Positions 44,364-51,742 of a stretch of DNA of 64,000 nt are shown one piece after another. How positions within the stretch are numbered: the first letter of the stretch is position 1; every line of letters begins with the position of its first letter. This stretch comes from Microvirga sp. 17 mud 1-3 (GTDB lineage: Bacteria > Pseudomonadota > Alphaproteobacteria > Rhizobiales > Beijerinckiaceae), in NCBI RefSeq assembly GCF_003151255.1, contig NZ_CP029481.1:2852001-2916000 (forward strand), in the 5' to 3' direction. The notes beneath the pieces are model-generated. The model searched no databases and was not told where the DNA came from. It was given only the letters and a program-made list of their open reading frames with translations. The translations under genes and the position numbers were made by a program.

Positions 44364-44678
44364 ATGTCAATCGCCATCAGCCGTATTATAGAGTTTTATT
44401 TACGTTTCGACCAAAAACCAAAAGAAATTATAAGTATGATCAATACGTTGGGACTTCGCGTTGCCCGCGCAGCACTTTACGCCGTTACAGTTTATGCATT
44501 ACTGCTGAATCAGAATTACTATGATCTCAACTTATTTATATTGTCCCTCTCGATATTCGGAATTGCCTTATTTAACGACATGTATGGCGTTCTACGTGTG
44601 CTAATAGTATTTTTGCTCATTATCGTCTTCCTTCCTGAAAAAGCATCTCTGATTCAGCTTTTCTCCCAACTGTTCTGA
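44364..44678 (+). CDS. Small membrane protein, unknown function
   Basis: 104 aa from ATG 44364 (GAGG ~9 bases upstream); TTG 44313 would give 121 aa. It has an N-terminal amphipathic part (SIAISRIIEFYLRFDQKP) then two to three hydrophobic helices in the last 70 residues (LRVARAALYAVTVYALLL; VLRVLIVFLLIIVFL). I do not recognise a family. AT-rich codon use matches the island. It trails the Gfo/Idh gene and may be co-transcribed. Confidence 0.5.
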   Translation: MSIAISRIIEFYLRFDQKPKEIISMINTLGLRVARAALYAVTVYALLLNQNYYDLNLFILSLSIFGIALFNDMYGVLRVLIVFLLIIVFLPEKASLIQLFSQLF

Positions 44679-45361
44679 CAAGGCTATCGAAACTCCGATT
44701 AAGCAACCCCCTCCCTGCTCGTCTGATTTTCAAAGCGGACTTGTCGGCAGGGCGCCATGGAACGCGGATGTCTCAGGTCGTTAATCACTATGTCAGGCAT
44801 TGCTATGAATTGCAGAGTCAGCATCATGCCAAATGCAGCGAACCGATGGAGACAGCACCGTTTTACATCTCAGAAGAACAGTTGACTGAGACGGCTCAAG
44901 GGGAGTCACTTGGGTACACGGCCGAAGGCCGGGGATCAGGCGCTGAAGATCTCCACTCGCTACGGGAGTCGCACAGTCGCTGTGGCAGAGGCAGTCGAAT
45001 AGCAAATTCGACACGCAGTCTCTGACGTTATGGTCGTCAGCAAGGCCGACCGACCCACAGACATGGCTAGGCGGTCGGCTTGGCTGACTTCCTCAATTGT
45101 CACAGATTCACAGCTATAGGCGAGCGTGATCCGCCCTGAAGGTGTCGGAGTAACGAATCCAAAGGCTAGCTTCGTTTAAAAGACAGCACTTTACGCGCGC
45201 ACCTGCTGCGTCAAACCGACGTTAATGGCCCCACAACAGTTAACCCGCTCAATTAGCCATCCGGGAGGGGAAAGACTCGTTGGTCGATGGCGGTTTCGTA
45301 GCCCCCCTGCCCTACACTATTCCCGACCCCTATCTCAAATCTCGGCAGCATGAAGCCCCCA
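44679..45361. other. Long intergenic stretch, no supported gene
   Basis: About 680 bases between the small membrane protein and the convergent creatininase gene. Frames up to ~95 codons exist (44741-45025) but show no ribosome site, no family feature and mixed codon use. It looks like decayed or non-coding DNA at the island border. No RNA structure recognised. Confidence 0.4.
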
Positions 45362-46189
45362 TTAAACGTCAGCTTGGACGCCGGAGGTCGTGCCCTGGCC
45401 ACGGTCCTGCTGCCAGATGAGATCCGGAGCTGACCAGAGGCGCTCGTCCCGAATGCCCTTGGCTAATACGGCAGCATGAATTCCAAGGAAGCGCTCTCCT
45501 TTCTCCCGGCTGGCCGGGCGCGGGTCGCCCCAGGTACCCGTGATCGGAGCTCGTTCAGAGAACGAATAGAACCGTGAGAAGCCTTGTGGTGCCTCGGTGC
45601 GCATGGGTGCTTGCTGCACGGCCTCGTCGAATTTGTCGACACGCACGATGTCACCGGCAATCGCCATCATCACCGAGGTTTCGCCCTCACAGGCATGTCT
45701 CGGCATTTCCGTTTCGGCTATCGCAGCGATCTCATCATGCGCCATCATCCATGGCGTGGTCGCGACGATAGGCATGGCAAATGTCACCGCGAGTTCTCGT
45801 ATGGCAACCGCCAGCGGGTCGATGTTGCCGCCATGGCCATTGACGATGAGGAGGCGCTTGAACCCAAGAGCCTTCAATGAGCGTACGATCGAGCGGAGAA
45901 TGCCGTAATACGCCCCATAGTCGAGACTGATCGTGCCGCCGAATGGGAGGTGATGTTCGCTCATGCCGAGCCAGAGGCCCGGTAGCACGGCCACGGGAGT
46001 TTCGTCCGCCACCAGGCGCGCTGCCTGGATTGCAGCCGCACTGGCGCTGGCCGTATCGGTGATCACCGGAAGGTGGGGACCATGCTGCTCGAGGGAGCCT
46101 ACCGGGAGAATCGCCAGAGCGTTCGAACGTGCTGCCAGAGCCCTGAGATCCGGGGCCGTCATTCGGGCCCATTCCACTTCAATCGTCAT
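45362..46189 (-). CDS. Creatininase-family metal-dependent amidohydrolase
   Basis: 275 aa. Metal-ligand pattern of the family: E34 and H36 in GSLEQHGPHLP, D45 in ITDT, the His of VNGHGGN, and the Glu of CEGETSVMMA. Members hydrolyse cyclic or linear amides such as creatinine or formamides (FAPy deformylase, MftE-type peptidase); the substrate here is unknown. Start ATG 46189 has AGGAAA 3-8 bases before it; the longer frame to 46219 lacks one. It follows the dipeptide-type binding protein on the same strand after ~110 bases, so the pair may handle an imported amide or peptide. Confidence 0.85.
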   Translation of the reverse strand: MTIEVEWARMTAPDLRALAARSNALAILPVGSLEQHGPHLPVITDTASASAAAIQAARLVADETPVAVLPGLWLGMSEHHLPFGGTISLDYGAYYGILRSIVRSLKALGFKRLLIVNGHGGNIDPLAVAIRELAVTFAMPIVATTPWMMAHDEIAAIAETEMPRHACEGETSVMMAIAGDIVRVDKFDEAVQQAPMRTEAPQGFSRFYSFSERAPITGTWGDPRPASREKGERFLGIHAAVLAKGIRDERLWSAPDLIWQQDRGQGTTSGVQADV

Positions 46190-46299
46190 AGATTTCCTAC
46201 TGTCCTTCCTCGTTGCCAATCAAGCAGCTCAACACCCTGACCTTCTCGAACCCCTCCCCATCTTGGTCCGTGGGATATGTGAAGTGATTTTCCGCGTAG

Positions 46300-47904
46300 C
46301 TATTTCTTGAGCGATACGCCGTAGAAAGGCTGGCCTCCGAAGAAATGCATCTTGTATCCAGAGACTTCCTTGCGAACCGGCGTAAAGGCCTGGGCATTGG
46401 CGAAGAGTATTGCCGGCGTATCGTCATGGAAGATTTTCTGGAGGTCGACATAGATCTTAGCACGCTCGGCCTGATCGCTGATGGAGTTCGCGCGAGCAAG
46501 CTTTTCGGAAAACTCTTTGTTGCACCAACGGGCTCGGTTGCCTCCCGTGGCGACCGCATCGCAACTCCAACTCAGGGACAGAAGCTGGCTGGGATCCGGG
46601 TAGTCCCACGTGCTGCCGCTCATCGCGACTTCGTGCTCGCCCTGACGGGTGCGCTTAAGGTATTCGCCCCACTCGAATGACATGATTTCGGCCTGGACTC
46701 CGACTTTGGCCCAGTCTGCCTGGATCAGTTCAGCCGCACGACGTCCATTCGGCATGTAAGCCCTAACGACCGGAATGGCCCATAGAGTCGTCTTGAATCC
46801 ATTGGGATAACCGGCCTCTGCGAGGAGCTTCTTAGCCTTCTCGGGATCATACTCGCGAAGCTTGAGATCGTCATTATGACCCCACAAGGTCGGCGGGATT
46901 AGAGCTGCTGTTGGCGTACCGGTGCCCTGGTACACAGCTTGGACGAGAGCGGGCACATTCGTGGCATAGGCCAGGGCCTCACGAACACGACGATCGTCGA
47001 ACGGCTTCTTCTGATTGTTGAAGGCCAGGTAACTCATGTCCGCGATGGTACCGGACTGAACGTTCAGGTTGGGATCAGCCTTCATATCGGCCAAATCGCC
47101 CGGGTTCGGATAGCGACCGATATGGCACTCGCCGGTTTTGACTTTAGCGTAACGTACGCTCGGGTCGGACGTGATCACGAACACAAGGTCGCTCACCTGC
47201 GCAGCTCGGTCTGACAGACCAGCGGCCTCACCCCAGTATTGGGGGAAGCGCTTGAAGCGTACGGTGGCATCCTTTTGATAGGCCACGAAGCTGAAGGGGC
47301 CCGTCCCGACAGGCACCTGATCAACCTGGTCCGGCGTACCAGCCTTCTGCATGGCATCAGCATACTCGGCTGACAGGATGGACATCGGCTCGACCGAAAG
47401 CGCACCGAGGAGCGCAGCCTCAGGTCTTTTGAGCACGAACCGGACGGTATAGTCGTCGACCTTTTCGACAGCCTTCAGAAAAGGAGCTACGAGCCCTTCG
47501 TAGTATTCGTAGCTTCCCCTTCCGATCTTATGGAACGGATGCTTCTCATCCATCATCCGTTGAAACGAGAAGACAACGTCATCAGCGTTGAATTCCCGGG
47601 ATGGCTTGAATGTCCGGCTCGATTGCCAGTTCACGCTTTTCCTTAGCTTGAAGGTATATTCAAGGCCGTCATCAGAGACGCTCCATGACTCAGCGAGGCC
47701 CGGAACGATCTTGGAGCCTCCACGCTCGACACTGACGAGCCTGTCGTAAATCTGGGCGGCAACATCGAATGCCGTGTTGGCGGTCGAGAATTGAGGATTA
47801 AGAAAATCCGGGCTGGCCTCCGTACACACCACTAAGGTTTCAGCAGAGGCAATGCTCATCATGGTAAGGAACGCGAAGCTGGCGGCGGCGGTGCGGCAGA
47901 GCAT
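46300..47904 (-). CDS. Periplasmic dipeptide/oligopeptide-type solute-binding protein
   Basis: 534 aa, SBP_bac_5 family, strongly DppA-like. An N-terminal signal peptide with cleavage near SIASA-ET is followed by ASPDFLNPQFST, PGLAESWSVSDDGLEYTF, NADDVVFSFQRM, GSYEYYEGLV, VRFVLKRPEA, VGTGPFSFVAYQKDA, VRYAKVKTGECH, YDPEKAKKLLAEAG and MIQADWAKVGVQAEI-like segments. It binds peptides or similar cationic/amide solutes in the periplasm for an ABC importer. No permease or ATPase genes are adjacent in the window, so it is an orphan here or feeds a remote Dpp system. Confidence 0.92.
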   Translation of the reverse strand: MLCRTAAASFAFLTMMSIASAETLVVCTEASPDFLNPQFSTANTAFDVAAQIYDRLVSVERGGSKIVPGLAESWSVSDDGLEYTFKLRKSVNWQSSRTFKPSREFNADDVVFSFQRMMDEKHPFHKIGRGSYEYYEGLVAPFLKAVEKVDDYTVRFVLKRPEAALLGALSVEPMSILSAEYADAMQKAGTPDQVDQVPVGTGPFSFVAYQKDATVRFKRFPQYWGEAAGLSDRAAQVSDLVFVITSDPSVRYAKVKTGECHIGRYPNPGDLADMKADPNLNVQSGTIADMSYLAFNNQKKPFDDRRVREALAYATNVPALVQAVYQGTGTPTAALIPPTLWGHNDDLKLREYDPEKAKKLLAEAGYPNGFKTTLWAIPVVRAYMPNGRRAAELIQADWAKVGVQAEIMSFEWGEYLKRTRQGEHEVAMSGSTWDYPDPSQLLSLSWSCDAVATGGNRARWCNKEFSEKLARANSISDQAERAKIYVDLQKIFHDDTPAILFANAQAFTPVRKEVSGYKMHFFGGQPFYGVSLKK

Positions 47905-48245
47905 TGGGTTCTCCAGGATAGCGGATCTAATCAGATCTTAACCCGACATGAGCCGACGGCAAGGTCGCAGGCTAGCTTGGCCCCATGAAGATCCCCCATG
48001 AGAATTCTCTTGTCGATCGATGTTAAATGTCTCGTGTGATCTCATTCTAATATTACACGAGCAAGTACGTCTCATCAGGACATATTGGCAGAGGCCTCAA
48101 CTGCCTGCAGCGGAAGCTGTCCTCAAGTTCGCGAGCGCAGCCACAGATAGATTATTGCAACATATTTACAACTTTCCAGGGGAGTGATTATGTTCACACC
48201 CTCGGCACTGCATACAAAAACCCTTTAAAAACTTGTCGTTAGGTT
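47905..48245. promoter_or_regulatory. Intergenic region between divergent binding-protein and RTX genes
   Basis: About 340 bases with an AT-rich centre (48,040-48,060) and a long inverted repeat at 48031-48061. It must carry the promoters of the binding protein (left) and probably the RTX/serralysin pair (right). No gene seen. Confidence 0.4.
48031..48061. promoter_or_regulatory. 10-bp inverted repeat, operator-like
   Basis: Arms CTCGTGTGAT and ATTACACGAG (9 of 10 complementary) around an 11-base AT-rich spacer, ~127 bases upstream of the binding-protein start and ~185 upstream of the RTX gene. Could be a dimeric-regulator site or a hairpin; no T-run follows, so a terminator is less likely. 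Confidence 0.4.
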
Positions 48246-50060
48246 ATGATTGATGCTCTCGCCCGCCTGCCTGCTGCTGCAATCGCTTACATATCTGAGC
48301 CCGCTAATAATGTCCTCATCGTCTCCGCAGATGAGGTCCCAGGCGCCTTGCTTGCGGGGGGAGAGGGCGTTGATACCCTTCGGCTGAACGAGGGCGGGAC
48401 CTTCGACCTGAGGCTTGCCGCAGTCTTCGACAGCATCGAGACCGTGCAAGGCTCCGAGGGGCACGATACCATCGTCCTCGATGAGGCGCGCTTTGCCGGC
48501 ATCATGACCTTCGACGGCGGTGCTGCTGCGGCAACTCACTGGGATGAGCTGGTCCTCTTCGGCCAGGCCTTCGACTTCACCGCCCGGACCCTGAACGGTA
48601 TCGACCGGATTTCGCTCCAGACCGACAAGGCGGTCCTGACGGTGGTGGATCATGACACTGCCCTGCTCGCCTCCGGCCTCGTCAGCCAGAACGACAGGCT
48701 GGTCGCGGCGAGCGTCACCTTCACGCCCGCGGAGCTGACGCGGCTGCACCGGCAGGGCCTCGACACCATCGTCGATGCGGCCGGCACTCATGTGAATACG
48801 GCTCCCCTCATCCAGGCACTCGCCGGAGACCGGGTCGAGACGAAGGCCGGCCGCACGGTCTTCATCGATGCCGGCCGCAATGCCGTCGTGTCCGACGATG
48901 ACGGAGCCTATGCGCTTTTGAACATCAGGGCCCCGCAGGGGCTCGATGCGCCGGGACGGCTCGGGATCGACACGACCGGAGCGGTTGCCCTTTCGGCAGG
49001 ATATGCGGCCGGCAGCCTCGTCATGGTCGGCGGTGTCGAGGTCGGCATGCTGTGGGAGGCGGGCGATGCCGGTCTCAGCATCGCCTTCAACAACCTCAAC
49101 GCCACCTCGGCCCGGGTGCAGGAGCTCATCCGGGCCGTGACCTTCACGAGCGCCGCCCTGCCGCCGCAGGCGAGCACCGAGCAGCCCGTGACGGTGACGC
49201 TCACGGATGCGGGCGGGCGCCACTCCACCGCCAGCCTAGTCATCTGGCAGGACGTGCCGGTCGTGCCACCGCACCTGACGCTCAGTCACGCCAGCGTGCC
49301 GGAGTTGTCCGGCCCCGGCACGCTGGTCGGCCTGCTGACGGCGGAGGTGCTGGGCAAGGGCGACAGCTTCACCTACACGCTCCTCGACGATGCGGGCCAT
49401 CGCTTCACGCTCGAAGGCGACCGCCTGCTGGTCGCGAGCAACGCCCGGCTCAATTACGAGGAAAAAACCTCCCATCGTGTGGTGGTGCGCGCCACCGCCC
49501 CCGACGGCACCCATCTCGACCAGGCCTTCACGATCGTGGTCAGGGACGTGGCGGATGAGATCGTCTACGGCACGCCGCGCAACGACGGCATGCGCACGGC
49601 GACCGGCACGGACGGGAACGACACCCTGATCGGCGGCAGCGGCCGGGACACGCTCTCCGGCGGCCTCGGCAACGACACGCTCATTGGACGCCTCGGCAAA
49701 GACGTGCTGATCGGCGGCGAGGGACGGGACCTGTTTGTGTTCGACACCAAGCCGAACCCGCGCACCAACGTGGACAAGATCGTCGATTTCTCGGTCCGTG
49801 ACGACACGGTGGCGCTCGACAACGGGATCTTCAAGGCGCTCGGGACGAAAGGCACCTTGAACAAGCCGGCGAAGCTGAATCCAAAGATGTTCTGGAAGGG
49901 CGCTAAGGCGCACGATGCCGACGACCGCGTCATCTACAACCCGAAGACCGGAGCGCTGTTCTACGACGCGGACGGAACCGGGACGATGGCAGCCGTGAAG
50001 ATCACTGTGTTGGCGAAGGGGCTGAAGGCCATGTCGTACAAAGATTTCTTCGTGATTTAG
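48246..50060 (+). CDS. Secreted RTX protein with cadherin-like domain
   Basis: 604 aa. Residues ~1-190 are acidic beta-rich repeats (GVDTLRLNEGGTFDL, ALNGIDRISLQ-like). ~190-340 form an Ig/VCBS-like region (NTAPLIQALAG, VTVTLTDAGG). ~343-440 are a cadherin-type domain (VPELSGPGTLVGLL, FTYTLLDDAGHRFTL, YEEKTSHRVVVRAT). ~445-500 are RTX nonapeptides (GTDGNDTLIGGSGRDTLSGG). The C-terminal ~100 residues are the globular serralysin-like cap ending SYKDFFVI, a type I secretion tail. There is no Sec signal peptide. The metalloprotease gene follows after 9 bases, so the two are co-expressed. Adhesive or matrix function inferred. Confidence 0.8.
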   Translation: MIDALARLPAAAIAYISEPANNVLIVSADEVPGALLAGGEGVDTLRLNEGGTFDLRLAAVFDSIETVQGSEGHDTIVLDEARFAGIMTFDGGAAAATHWDELVLFGQAFDFTARTLNGIDRISLQTDKAVLTVVDHDTALLASGLVSQNDRLVAASVTFTPAELTRLHRQGLDTIVDAAGTHVNTAPLIQALAGDRVETKAGRTVFIDAGRNAVVSDDDGAYALLNIRAPQGLDAPGRLGIDTTGAVALSAGYAAGSLVMVGGVEVGMLWEAGDAGLSIAFNNLNATSARVQELIRAVTFTSAALPPQASTEQPVTVTLTDAGGRHSTASLVIWQDVPVVPPHLTLSHASVPELSGPGTLVGLLTAEVLGKGDSFTYTLLDDAGHRFTLEGDRLLVASNARLNYEEKTSHRVVVRATAPDGTHLDQAFTIVVRDVADEIVYGTPRNDGMRTATGTDGNDTLIGGSGRDTLSGGLGNDTLIGRLGKDVLIGGEGRDLFVFDTKPNPRTNVDKIVDFSVRDDTVALDNGIFKALGTKGTLNKPAKLNPKMFWKGAKAHDADDRVIYNPKTGALFYDADGTGTMAAVKITVLAKGLKAMSYKDFFVI

Positions 50061-50069
50061 CGTGCACCC

Positions 50070-51299
50070 ATGACAGCAAAGTTCATCCGCGCTCTGCGCA
50101 ACGATTGGAAATACATCAACAATTGGCGCGGCTTCGCGAACCCGTCGGATGGCGAAGGTGTCGTCATCACCTACAACTTCATGACCAAGGTACCCGACGA
50201 ACCGCGGGTCGATCCGTTGCCGGAGATCAACACGAGCTTCACCCGCTACAGCATTACCGAACAGAAGGTCGTGCGGGCAGCGCTGAAGATCTGGTCGGCC
50301 TATGCCAACATCAAGTTCGTCAAGGTCGACACTCAGGATGCCGGCATCATGTTCGGTCAGCACCGGATGTATGATCCTGTCGAGGGGTTCGCGGGGACGC
50401 TACTCTACGATCCGGCCAAACAGGCGATGCGCCCGACCGATGTCTGGCTGAAATCGAAGGGGTTCACGGACGGTTTCCTCACCACCCATCGCGGCCTCGA
50501 AGTGACACTTCACGAGATCGGTCATGCGCTCGGGCTCAAGCACCCCTTCGCCGGGAAGGCGCGGCTCACCGGCGACGATCGCGATTCCTCGATCATGTCC
50601 CAGGACTATAGCGGGCCGTACAACAAGCCCGGGATCTATGACATCGCGGCGCTCCAGTCGATCTACGGGCCACCGCACAAGCGCATGAGCACGAACACCT
50701 ACAAGATCGGCAGTGACAAGCTGATCTGGGACGGCGGCGGCATCGACACCGTTTCAGCCGCATCCGCCAAGGCAAAGGCCTACATCGACATGAACGACGG
50801 CTCCTGGAGCTGGGTCGGCAAAAAGGCAAAGTCCCTGCTCGATGACGGGCAGAGCTGGACCGGACACTTCACGCAGATCGAGAAGGCGATCGGATCCCGC
50901 TACGACGACAAGATTGTCGGCAACGAACTCGACAACACCATCCAGGGCGGCAAGGGCAATGACACCATCACCGGAGGCGGCGGAGCTGACAGGCTCTTTG
51001 GTGGCGCAGGTAGGGACACCTTCGTGTTCAAGAGCTATGCCGACATGGGCACGCTCGAACATCACGACGAAATTATGGATCTCCAGCCCGGTGACAAGAT
51101 CGATCTGCGAGCACTTCACACCACGTTCCTTGGAACCGGTGCCTCCGACGCTCTGCTGAGCTCAGGCGTGGCTGGGCAGGCTTATTTCAATTGGAGCACG
51201 CAGGAGCTGAGATTGGACGCAGATGGGAATGGGACCGCCGATTTTGCAATCTCCATGCATCGAAATGCGATCGATCCAGGAGCTCTAGTAATGATTTGA
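50070..51299 (+). CDS. Serralysin-type (M10B) zinc metalloprotease with RTX tail
   Basis: 409 aa. The zinc-binding motif H148-E-x-x-H152-x-x-G155-x-x-H158 is intact (LHEIGHALGLKH), and a Met-turn is present at SSIMSQDY (M176). That is followed by YDIAALQSIYG, the typical serralysin post-motif. Residues ~205-290 are the M10 C-terminal domain (TYKIGSDKLIWDGGGIDTVSA), then a short RTX block (NELDNTIQGGKGNDTITGGGGADRLFGGAGRDTFVF) and a cap ending ALVMI. Probably exported by a type I system whose genes are not in this window. It sits 9 bases after the cadherin/RTX gene. No serralysin-inhibitor gene is adjacent. Confidence 0.92.
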   Translation: MTAKFIRALRNDWKYINNWRGFANPSDGEGVVITYNFMTKVPDEPRVDPLPEINTSFTRYSITEQKVVRAALKIWSAYANIKFVKVDTQDAGIMFGQHRMYDPVEGFAGTLLYDPAKQAMRPTDVWLKSKGFTDGFLTTHRGLEVTLHEIGHALGLKHPFAGKARLTGDDRDSSIMSQDYSGPYNKPGIYDIAALQSIYGPPHKRMSTNTYKIGSDKLIWDGGGIDTVSAASAKAKAYIDMNDGSWSWVGKKAKSLLDDGQSWTGHFTQIEKAIGSRYDDKIVGNELDNTIQGGKGNDTITGGGGADRLFGGAGRDTFVFKSYADMGTLEHHDEIMDLQPGDKIDLRALHTTFLGTGASDALLSSGVAGQAYFNWSTQELRLDADGNGTADFAISMHRNAIDPGALVMI

Positions 51300-51399
51300 A
51301 AGATCATGTGTTCAAACGATGCTGTTGGTCGAGAACTCTAACTTGCAAGCTCGCATATACGGGTTTTTCGAGTCTGCATTGATTACGTAGGGGGAGTAA

Positions 51400-51453
51400 A
51401 TGAAATTTGTTGCTTTGCTACTGTCGTTCATCTTTGGGGGATTGCCGGGGTGA
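51400..51453 (+). CDS. Tiny hydrophobic leader-like ORF (17 aa)
   Basis: ATG 51400 with a strong GGGGGAG 4-10 bases upstream; encodes MKFVALLLSFIFGGLPG then TGA. It looks like the front of a signal peptide or a single TM helix. The TGA overlaps the next ATG (TGATG at 51451-51455). Either a leader peptide coupled to the next ORF, or the 5' part of one small protein broken by a one-base shift. Confidence 0.4.
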   Translation: MKFVALLLSFIFGGLPG

Positions 51454-51722
51454 TGTTTTATAGTTTTTCACACCCTTATAATCAGATTCTAACGATATTA
51501 GAGAGTCCTATAAACCATCCCGGCTCACTGATTATCTGCAGAATGGACGAGCATACTAGGCTTAAGGATTATCTATTGTCTAATGATCAGAACCTCGACG
51601 TTATTCGTACTCGCGACAGCGAAAATGCGGTGGTTCTAATTGAGAGCGGTACTCTTATTGCAATTACATTTTCTACATCGAAGTCCAGACTGCCAAGCTA
51701 CGGTTGCTTTGAGCGGTCCTAG
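51453..51722 (+). CDS. Small protein of unknown function (89 aa)
   Basis: Begins at ATG 51453 overlapping the stop of the 17-aa ORF, and ends 20 bases before the Hint gene. Sequence starts MFYSFSHPYNQILTIL and has a compact C-terminal beta-like part (AVVLIESGTLIAITFS). If fused to the preceding leader it would be a ~106-aa exported or membrane-anchored protein. AT-rich codon use matches the Hint gene. No family recognised. Its position just ahead of a possible toxin-like gene makes an accessory or immunity role conceivable, but nothing in it shows that. Confidence 0.4.
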   Translation: MFYSFSHPYNQILTILESPINHPGSLIICRMDEHTRLKDYLLSNDQNLDVIRTRDSENAVVLIESGTLIAITFSTSKSRLPSYGCFERS

Positions 51723-51742
51723 AGAGAATCTTGGGAGCAAAA

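Noticed and set aside
44741..45025. 95-codon plus-strand frame
   Set aside because: No ribosome site and patchy composition; likely chance in a non-coding border.
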